Notes under the pieces: model-generated
Database searches by the model: none
The model's input: the letters and a program-made list of their open reading frames with translations, nothing else
Told to the model about the DNA's origin: nothing
In this document: positions 53,105-59,353 of the stretch, piece by piece
Position numbering within the stretch: position 1 is the first letter of the stretch
How the letters are laid out: the number at the start of each line of letters is the position of its first letter
Source of the DNA: Cytophagales bacterium UBA2561
Lineage (GTDB): Bacteria; Bacteroidota; Bacteroidia; Cytophagales; Thermoflexibacteraceae
Assembly: GCA_002340355.1 (NCBI GenBank)
Contig: DDLX01000028.1
Coordinates: forward strand, 186,001-250,000
DNA length: 64,000 nt
Direction of reading: 5' to 3'
Program-made: the position numbers and the translations under genes

Positions 53105-54559
53105 ATGAAAAAAGCCACTCAAACAGCTTTTCTTTTATTCTTATGGGGAAGTATCTGGTCTTGTATTCCGATTGAAGATCGCCTTAATCCTAATATTTTG
53201 GCAGTTCAGTTAGAAGATACCTATTCCGTACAAGATACTATGTTTATTCCTGTGGATTATAGTGATAATGAACAATTAGATTCATTTGTGGTTTCAATTC
53301 GGAAAATTGATGGAACAATCCGAAATCCTTGGAATTACCAAAAAATTGATACCATACGAGGAGGCAGGCGTTATAAGGATACGCTCCAAATTCCCATTCC
53401 AATTAATGTGGATACGGGACGTTATGAAATTGAATTTGAGTGTTATGATTTTAGCAAAAATATGGCACGAACTTCTGCCTCATTTCTAGTTCAGTCTGAC
53501 CGCAGAGGTCCTCAAATCCATGAGTTCAAAATAGTTGGACTGTCACAAGACCAAAACGGGAATTATCTCACTTGTCGTTTAGAAGTCATCAATATTGAAG
53601 GCTTAGTTACAGATAACACAGGAATAAAACTAATTCGTGCCTCTTTATCCAATTTAATTAGCCCTGCTCGGATTACTGACAGTGATTCCATTTCATTCAC
53701 TAATCTATTTGAACGGGATTTACGAATTCCTGATACTGTCAAGGACGGTGAAATTTTAACCCTAAAATTGACGGTCATTGATGAAAACAATAACACAGCT
53801 AGTCAGGAGGCTCGTTTTTTGATTGGCTGTGACGATAGCCCACCTCAAGTTATTATCGAAAATACATCTCCTGAGATTGGTGCGAATCAAGAAGTTAATT
53901 TAGTTGAGGGAACTACCCTCAAGATACAAGACGGTTATATCACAGATAATTCTCAACTTCAGAGACTTGCCGTCACCTTCAATCCTCTAAATGCGGTACG
54001 AGATACCGTTTTTTCAATAAATTTAACGAATAATCCTACGGATACGATTTTTCTGAATACACTTCCAAAAACAGCAAACACATTTACTTTGCCTCAAGAT
54101 GCTTCTTCAGGTGATACATATGAATTGATTTATTTTGCCTTGGACACTGCCCAAAATACAGCCAAACCTATTCGCATTTTGGTAAATGTAATTAAAGATG
54201 ATATCCCTAGCATTTTTGTAACGAATGCCTATACCAATGATATCGAATTAGATCTTAATGCAGATAGTTTGTTCATTGGAGCAGGAGAAGAGCTTCAAGT
54301 TGAAGGAAAAATTGAGGAAGATAAATCCTTACAATATATTCGAATTTATTGGGGACTTAAAGGATTTACGTCTCTTCAACGTGAAATCTTAGGTGAAAAT
54401 ATTACCGAATTACCCTTTGACTTATCTGATTTGCAATCGCTTAACACATTTAGAGTCCCTACTATAATTGATACAGGAAGAGTTTATGAACTTCGGATTG
54501 AAGCTAAGGATACCAAAAACGACCCAACTATTGTACAATATTTTTTCCATATACGTTGA
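53105..54559 (+). CDS. Lipoprotein with Ig-like/DUF4625-type repeats
   Basis: 484 residues from the ATG at 53105 (MKKATQTAFLLFLWGSI); an upstream GTG is unlikely. The signal ends in IWSC, so it is a lipoprotein. The mature protein has about four repeating beta-sandwich modules of 100-120 residues. Each starts with a phrase such as RRGPQIHEFKIVG, SPPQVIIENTSP or IPSIFVTNAYTN and ends in YEL/YEIE...DTxxN. The pattern recalls DUF4625 (Bacteroidota Ig-like) domains. A role in surface binding is likely but not shown. It is a single gene between yajC and the Cys/Met enzyme. Confidence 0.75.
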   Translation: MKKATQTAFLLFLWGSIWSCIPIEDRLNPNILAVQLEDTYSVQDTMFIPVDYSDNEQLDSFVVSIRKIDGTIRNPWNYQKIDTIRGGRRYKDTLQIPIPINVDTGRYEIEFECYDFSKNMARTSASFLVQSDRRGPQIHEFKIVGLSQDQNGNYLTCRLEVINIEGLVTDNTGIKLIRASLSNLISPARITDSDSISFTNLFERDLRIPDTVKDGEILTLKLTVIDENNNTASQEARFLIGCDDSPPQVIIENTSPEIGANQEVNLVEGTTLKIQDGYITDNSQLQRLAVTFNPLNAVRDTVFSINLTNNPTDTIFLNTLPKTANTFTLPQDASSGDTYELIYFALDTAQNTAKPIRILVNVIKDDIPSIFVTNAYTNDIELDLNADSLFIGAGEELQVEGKIEEDKSLQYIRIYWGLKGFTSLQREILGENITELPFDLSDLQSLNTFRVPTIIDTGRVYELRIEAKDTKNDPTIVQYFFHIR

Positions 54560-54570
54560 TAACTTTTCGA

Positions 54571-54600
54571 TTGACTAAGGCGTTTTAAAGATTACTTTTG
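54571..54600 (+). promoter_or_regulatory. Bacteroidota-type promoter for the Cys/Met PLP enzyme
   Basis: TTG (54571-54573), 19 bp, then TACTTTTG (54593-54600). Both elements and the spacing fit the consensus, and the start codon at 54643 is 42 bp downstream. Confidence 0.6.
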
Positions 54601-54642
54601 TAAATAGCAATTTAGTTGAAATATTTAATTCATCTACTCAAT

Positions 54643-55788
54643 ATGAAGTTTGCAACGAAAACCATTCATGCGGGAGTGCAGCCAGACCCACTTACGGGGG
54701 CAGTTATGACTCCTATTTATCAAACCTCAACCTATGCCCAAGAATCTCCAGGAAAGCATAAGGGGTATGAATATGCTCGCACTCAGAACCCGACTCGTAG
54801 TGTCTTAGAGAGTAACTTGGCAGCTCTTGAAAATGGTCAGTTTGGGTTTACCTTTGCTTCTGGATTAGCCGCTACAGATGCCATTATTAAACTTTTAAAA
54901 GCGGGAGACGAAGTTATCTGTGGGAATGATCTGTATGGTGGAACCTACCGTATTTTCCGACAAGTTTTTGCGAGATTTAACATCAAGTCACATTTTGTGT
55001 CAATGGAAGATCCTCAAAATATTACTAATTTTATTAATGAAAATACCCGTATGATTTGGATAGAAACCCCGACCAATCCACTCATGAACATTGCGGATAT
55101 TGAAGCTATTACTAAAATTGGCAAGGCACATAAGCTCATGACGGTAGTGGATAATACTTTTGCTACACCATATTTACAAAATCCTTTGGATTTGGGAGCA
55201 AGTATAGTCGTACATTCTGTCACTAAATACCTTGGTGGACATTCTGATGTCATTATGGGAGCAGTCATAACAAATGATGAAAAAATAGCCGAAAATATTG
55301 GTTTTTTACAAAATTCATGCGGCGCTGTCCCTAGTCCTAATGATGCTTTCTTAGTCCTGAGAGGTATTAAAACCCTTCATTTGCGTATGAAGGCACACTC
55401 TGAAAATGCTCGAGCAGTTGCCGAATTCTTACATGAACATCCCAAAGTTGGAAAAGTATATTATCCAGGATTTCCATCACACACAGGACATGAAATTGCT
55501 AAAAAACAAATGCGCGATTTTGGTGGAATGTTATCCTTTACTTTAGTTGATGATGACTTACAAAAGTCAATCCAATTAATGGAAAAATTACAACTTTTTA
55601 CCTTAGCAGAGTCTCTAGGTGGTGTCGAATCACTTTGCGGACATCCCGCCAGCATGACCCATGCCGCCATCCCAAAAGCAGAACGTGAAAAAAATGGACT
55701 AAAAGACTCCTTAATTCGACTGAGTATTGGTATTGAAGATAAGGAGGATTTGATTGCTGATCTTGAGCGAGTTTTGGAAGAAATTTAA
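54643..55788 (+). CDS. Cys/Met metabolism PLP-dependent enzyme (cystathionine gamma-synthase-like)
   Basis: 381 residues from the ATG at 54643 (MKFATKTIHAGVQPDP). Typical motifs are YEYARTQNPTRSVLESNLAA, FASGLAATDAII, NDLYGGTYRIF, the PLP-Lys segment SVTKYLGGHSDVIMG (Lys about 196) and ESLGGVESLCGHPASMTHA. The set fits cystathionine gamma-synthase or gamma-lyase; the two cannot be separated from sequence alone. It acts in the cytoplasm in trans-sulfuration. It stands alone with its own promoter and terminator. Confidence 0.93.
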   Translation: MKFATKTIHAGVQPDPLTGAVMTPIYQTSTYAQESPGKHKGYEYARTQNPTRSVLESNLAALENGQFGFTFASGLAATDAIIKLLKAGDEVICGNDLYGGTYRIFRQVFARFNIKSHFVSMEDPQNITNFINENTRMIWIETPTNPLMNIADIEAITKIGKAHKLMTVVDNTFATPYLQNPLDLGASIVVHSVTKYLGGHSDVIMGAVITNDEKIAENIGFLQNSCGAVPSPNDAFLVLRGIKTLHLRMKAHSENARAVAEFLHEHPKVGKVYYPGFPSHTGHEIAKKQMRDFGGMLSFTLVDDDLQKSIQLMEKLQLFTLAESLGGVESLCGHPASMTHAAIPKAEREKNGLKDSLIRLSIGIEDKEDLIADLERVLEEI

Positions 55789-55817
55789 TTTCAGAAATTC
55801 CTTTTAATAAAATAGAG

Positions 55818-55852
55818 AAAACCGATGAAGTTTGAACTTTATCGGTTTTTTT
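55818..55852 (+). terminator. Rho-independent terminator
   Basis: AAAACCGAT arm (55818-55826) pairs with ATCGGTTTT (55841-55849), followed by a T run. Confidence 0.8.
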
Positions 55853-55927
55853 CATTTATTTTGATAGATATTTTTTCACAATCACCACCTTAAAGTCGAA
55901 GTTTTTAGGCGGTATAATCATCATGAA

Positions 55928-57412
55928 ATGACACAACAACAAGAACAATTTAGCAACCGTTGGGGAATTATTTTGGCATCCTTAGGAATGGCGATCGGAG
56001 CAGGAAATCTTTGGCGTTTTCCTCGTTTGGCAGGACAATATGGCGGTACTTTCCTGATTTTATGGGTATTATTCTTATTAGTTTGGTCAATTCCTTTGCT
56101 TTTGGCAGAATTTGGCTTAGGCAAAAAGTATAAAAAAAGTGTCATTGGTTCATATGCTTCAGCAACAGGAGAAAAATTCACATGGGCAGGTTTTTTTATT
56201 GCTCTCTGTACACTGGGTATCACTTTTTATTACTCAGTCGTAACGGCTTGGGGCTTGCGTTATTTAGGGTTTTCCTTAAGTAACTTAGGCGCAGAAATTC
56301 CTCTTTCACAACAACTAGAATCCGATCCTGCTTATTTACAAAATTTATGGAAAAGTGTCTCAACCGAAAATTTTGGCACTTTAGGATTACATTTTGTTGC
56401 CTTGTCATTCGGCGTTTTTATTTTGATAAAAGGAGTACAAAAAGGACTTGAAAGAGCCAATAAAATCCTAATTCCTAGTTTATTTATTCTTCTTTTAATC
56501 ATCATTTCGATAGCTCTGAATATGGATGGCGGAATCAAGGGTTTAGATTATATGTTTACTGTTCGCCCTGAATTATTCACCCAGCCCAAAGTATGGATTG
56601 AAGCCGTTTCTCAGTCAGCTTGGTCAACAGGGGCTGGCTGGGGATTAATGATGACGCTTTCGGCGTATTCCCGTGATAAAGAAGATGTTACTTTAAATAC
56701 GTTTATTGGTGGCTTTGGAAATAATACTGCCTCCTTGTTGGCTGGTATGGCAATTTTACCTGCCGTGTTTGCCCTTGCGCCTTCTGAAGCCGAAGCCATA
56801 AATTTATTAAATGCAGGAAATCAAGCATTAATTTTTACAGTTATTCCCGCCTTATTTGCTCAAGTGTTTGGAGGCGAAGTCTTAGCTGTCATTTTTTTCA
56901 TGGCGTTTTCAATGGCGGCACTAAGTTCACTATTGGCAATGATGGAAATGCTAATTAAACTCCTAATGGACTGGGGGTTTGAACGAGACGGAGCCACTCT
57001 CCGAACAGGCATTTTTTGTTTATTTTTTGGCTTGCCATCCGCTTGGTCATTGGATTTCTTTTCGAATCAGGATTGGGTGTGGGGAGTTGGATTAATTATT
57101 TCAGGCATCATTATTGTCTTTGCCGTAGCAAAAATTGGATTTAAAAAGTTCAAAGACGAATATGTTGACCATGATTCTGATTTCAAAATTTCAACCCTTT
57201 ATTTTTCTACGGTTATGATTATGAATGGCTTATTAGGAATTGGCTTGTTATATTGGTGGTTATCACAAGATTACAGTGCTTCTTGGTTCGATAAAAATGG
57301 AAACTGGGACTTATTCGGAACTTATAGTAATGCCTCTACTCTGACGCAATGGCTTTTTGTAATATTACTTGGAATTGTACTAAATCGATTTTTATACCAA
57401 AAATTCAAATAG
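55928..57412 (+). CDS. Sodium-dependent transporter (SNF/NSS family)
   Basis: 494 residues, 11-12 membrane helices. The N-terminal Na+/substrate motif reads SLGMAIGAGNLWRFPRLAGQ, followed by GGTFLILWVLFLL and LLLAEFGLGKKY. SAWSTGAGWGLMMTLSAYS is the conserved TM6 region. The LeuT-fold family takes up amino acids (or related small molecules) with Na+. Many bacterial members carry tryptophan, leucine or tyrosine; the specificity here is unknown. The gene is followed by a spacer with repeats and then the ROCO island. Confidence 0.92.
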   Translation: MTQQQEQFSNRWGIILASLGMAIGAGNLWRFPRLAGQYGGTFLILWVLFLLVWSIPLLLAEFGLGKKYKKSVIGSYASATGEKFTWAGFFIALCTLGITFYYSVVTAWGLRYLGFSLSNLGAEIPLSQQLESDPAYLQNLWKSVSTENFGTLGLHFVALSFGVFILIKGVQKGLERANKILIPSLFILLLIIISIALNMDGGIKGLDYMFTVRPELFTQPKVWIEAVSQSAWSTGAGWGLMMTLSAYSRDKEDVTLNTFIGGFGNNTASLLAGMAILPAVFALAPSEAEAINLLNAGNQALIFTVIPALFAQVFGGEVLAVIFFMAFSMAALSSLLAMMEMLIKLLMDWGFERDGATLRTGIFCLFFGLPSAWSLDFFSNQDWVWGVGLIISGIIIVFAVAKIGFKKFKDEYVDHDSDFKISTLYFSTVMIMNGLLGIGLLYWWLSQDYSASWFDKNGNWDLFGTYSNASTLTQWLFVILLGIVLNRFLYQKFK

Positions 57413-57455
57413 ATAAGTTATTGCAACAAATATTATACGAAAATGAAATCAAAAT

Positions 57456-57526
57456 GCTGTTGGCTGTGTCCCCACATCCAACTTAATATACTGATAAATA
57501 GTTGCTTGTGGGGACACAAGCAACAG
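57456..57526. repeat. Long inverted repeat with nested perfect hairpin
   Basis: Outer arms of about 20 bp (57456-57475 and 57507-57526) match at 18 of 20 positions: GCTGTTGGCTGTGTCCCCAC and its near complement. Inside the right arm is a perfect hairpin, GTTGCTTGTG (57501-57510), loop GGGA, CACAAGCAAC (57515-57524). The two folds are mutually exclusive. It lies about 45 bp after the SNF stop codon. No T run follows, so it may not be a simple terminator. Confidence 0.6.
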
Positions 57527-57607
57527 CGATAAAGTAGCGAAAGTCATTTTATTAATATTCTTTGACGTAAACACCAATCGAAAATACTTCAAAATCGTAT
57601 CTGTTTT

Positions 57608-57745
57608 AGAGGTTGTTTAAGAATTTTTGAAAAATATCTTCAGGAAATCAAGTTCAACCAGTCAAATAGCTTTCATTGCTCAAAATCGCCGATTTCCATA
57701 AAAACTTGATAATCACTTTTTTTACTTAAAATTCAAACAACCTCT
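57608..57745. mobile_element. MITE-like element, family B, copy 2
   Basis: 138 bp with terminal inverted repeats AGAGGTTGTTTAA (57608-57620) and TCAAACAACCTCT (57733-57745, one mismatch). It matches the copy at 33315-33486 but lacks about 34 internal bp. No open reading frame. Confidence 0.65.
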
Positions 57746-57867
57746 TAAGGTGGTCACTGGTCTTCGGAGCACTCTAAAACGAAAGGAACACCAAAAGACG
57801 ATACGTTTGTTTTTTTTGGTTGCTTCCTCTATCTTGCCTCACAAAAACGTAAACCCAAAAAAAATTT

Positions 57868-58383
57868 ATGAATAATTTAAATGACCCAATGACTGCCGAA
57901 CAAATTGGGGCGAAAATCGAAATTCTACGCATTGCAAACGGCTTTTCTATTGAGGAGTTTGCCAAAAAAGTCCGCCTCAGCCCCGAAAGTTATACCAAAA
58001 TAGAGGCTGGAAGAGGACAGCTTGGACCCGCTGTTTTGCTTCGCATTCTCAGAGCGCTTAATACCAACTCAAGCGAATTTTATGATGAATCTGCTAGCTT
58101 TATTATCACCAATAGTGAGAGTGAAAATACAACACTTGATGGGGTCAAAGATGGAATCGGGCAATCTGTAGGAAATGTACATTTAAGTTTTAATGTTACC
58201 AATACTGTTCACGATAAAGAAATCAAATTATTAAAAGATACAATCCAAAAATTCCAACAAATACTGGATAATTTCATGCAAGAAGTCGTTAGCTCAAAAC
58301 AAGAAATCTCAAAATCTAATCAGAAAATCAGCCAATTAGAAAGCCAACTTGTCGATTTGAAAAATCAATTAGAAAATAAATAG
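57868..58383 (+). CDS. XRE-family HTH regulator with coiled-coil C-terminus
   Basis: 171 residues. The HTH domain (about 8-70) reads EQIGAKIEILRIANGFSIEE, then SPESYTKIEAGRGQLG. A linker with DGIGQSVGNVHLSFN (about 94-108) leads to a long coiled coil (about 115-171; LESQLVDLKNQLENK at the end). The coiled coil probably gives dimerisation or partner binding. No operator sequence could be pinned. It stands at the left of the accessory island, ahead of the DUF29-like pair and the ROCO gene, and could regulate them (inference). Confidence 0.85.
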   Translation: MNNLNDPMTAEQIGAKIEILRIANGFSIEEFAKKVRLSPESYTKIEAGRGQLGPAVLLRILRALNTNSSEFYDESASFIITNSESENTTLDGVKDGIGQSVGNVHLSFNVTNTVHDKEIKLLKDTIQKFQQILDNFMQEVVSSKQEISKSNQKISQLESQLVDLKNQLENK

Positions 58384-58405
58384 TTTTTGAAACTACCTCA
58401 AGATC

Positions 58406-58438
58406 AGCCTTGTTAAGTTTTCGAAACTTGGCAAGGCT
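58406..58438. terminator. Bidirectional hairpin terminator
   Basis: AGCCTTG (58406-58412) pairs with CAAGGCT (58432-58438), with an inner AAGTTT-TCG-AAACTT stem. It separates the XRE gene from the convergent DUF29-like gene, 3 bp before that gene's stop. Confidence 0.7.
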
Positions 58439-58441
58439 CTT

Positions 58442-58768
58442 TCATTTATCTTCCTTATCTAATTTTGATGAATAATCTTTTTCAAAAACTTCTTCTTCGG
58501 ATAAATTTTCAACGTCACATTTTTCTCCTGTTTCCTGTTCCACTTCTTTTTTAGCTTTCTGAAAAAAACGATTCCATTTTTCGGCTAACCAGTTCTTATT
58601 TTTGAGAAATGGGTATTTTTGTCGTAAAAGTTCAATTTGATGGCGAGCGTCTCGGATGGAATTAATCCAACTTCGAGTAATTTTGTAAGGCTGTATTAAA
58701 ATTTTAAGAATGTGTTTCATTAAGCGAACCATTTGGCTCTCAAAAGCCCGTTTTTCTTTTTTACTCAT
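58442..58768 (-). CDS. DUF29-like protein A
   Basis: 108 residues, no signal peptide. The core RLMKHILKILIQPYKITRSW, INSIRDARHQIELL and the KWNRFFQKAKKEVEQETG segment match the C-terminal part of DUF29 (hLLK...P.rrsrSW..tI..qR..i..lL). The usual DUF29 N-terminal helix (DEYAIMRQ-like) is missing. It ends with SEEEVFEKDY, similar to HEEVFEFNY in the neighbour. Its first 8 bp overlap the end of the upstream gene 58761-59207, so the two are translationally coupled. DUF29 function is unknown. Confidence 0.6.
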   Translation of the reverse strand: MSKKEKRAFESQMVRLMKHILKILIQPYKITRSWINSIRDARHQIELLRQKYPFLKNKNWLAEKWNRFFQKAKKEVEQETGEKCDVENLSEEEVFEKDYSSKLDKEDK

Positions 58769-59207
58769 CTTTAGCTCGATAATTTAGTTTGTAATTAAAT
58801 TCAAAAACTTCCTCATGAGTTAGCTCAAGATTTATTTTAGTATCATTTTCAAATTCAAACTTATCTTTAGCATATGCAAAAGCCTCGTTCCAAGCAGATT
58901 GCAAAAAGAGGTGAGTCAAATATTCATCGGAATTTTCCAAAAAAATCTCTATTTCGGTGCGTAAATCCCAAATGGATTGCGCCCATTCTAAATTCCGATT
59001 TTCAGGAATCGTCTTCCAACCAATGACATAAAACATCAGCTTTTGAAGCAATATTAAATATTGTGTTTGTTCGGAAGTGATGAAATCATGAAGGAGAAAT
59101 TTCAATCCTTTTTCGGCTTCGGTGTAGGCTTTTTCTTCAAAACATTTTTGCATCTGACGCATGATAGCGTATTCATCCGTATAATTGCTCCAATTAATTG
59201 ATTTCAT
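58761..59207 (-). CDS. DUF29-like protein B
   Basis: 148 residues, the normal DUF29 length. The N-terminus has NWSNYTDEYAIMRQMQK, similar to the YeeDfyaW-type start of DUF29. The core LILLQKLMFYVIGWKTIPEN, EWAQSIWDLRTEIEIFL and SAWNEAFAYAKDKFEFE aligns with protein A segment by segment. The pair are paralogues. No enzyme motif is visible. It is divergent from the ROCO gene, with a 146-bp spacer, which may share control. Confidence 0.6.
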   Translation of the reverse strand: MKSINWSNYTDEYAIMRQMQKCFEEKAYTEAEKGLKFLLHDFITSEQTQYLILLQKLMFYVIGWKTIPENRNLEWAQSIWDLRTEIEIFLENSDEYLTHLFLQSAWNEAFAYAKDKFEFENDTKINLELTHEEVFEFNYKLNYRAKDE

Positions 59208-59353
59208 AGGATTTACATTTTTATTCGAACCCTAAGAATACAAAAACAATTTTAGATTTCTGGCGAAACTATCTCCTCATTTCCTTTTTCCTTCACTTTT
59301 TGTTACATTCCGATTTTAAATGCAGTCTTGTATTTTTGATAAATGATTTTGAG

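Larger units (their letters stand above)
57413..57867. other. Repeat-rich intergenic region bordering the ROCO island
   Basis: 455 bp between the SNF transporter and the XRE gene. It contains a long inverted repeat with a nested hairpin (57456-57526) and a family B MITE-like element (57608-57745). No coding region is credible. Confidence 0.6.
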
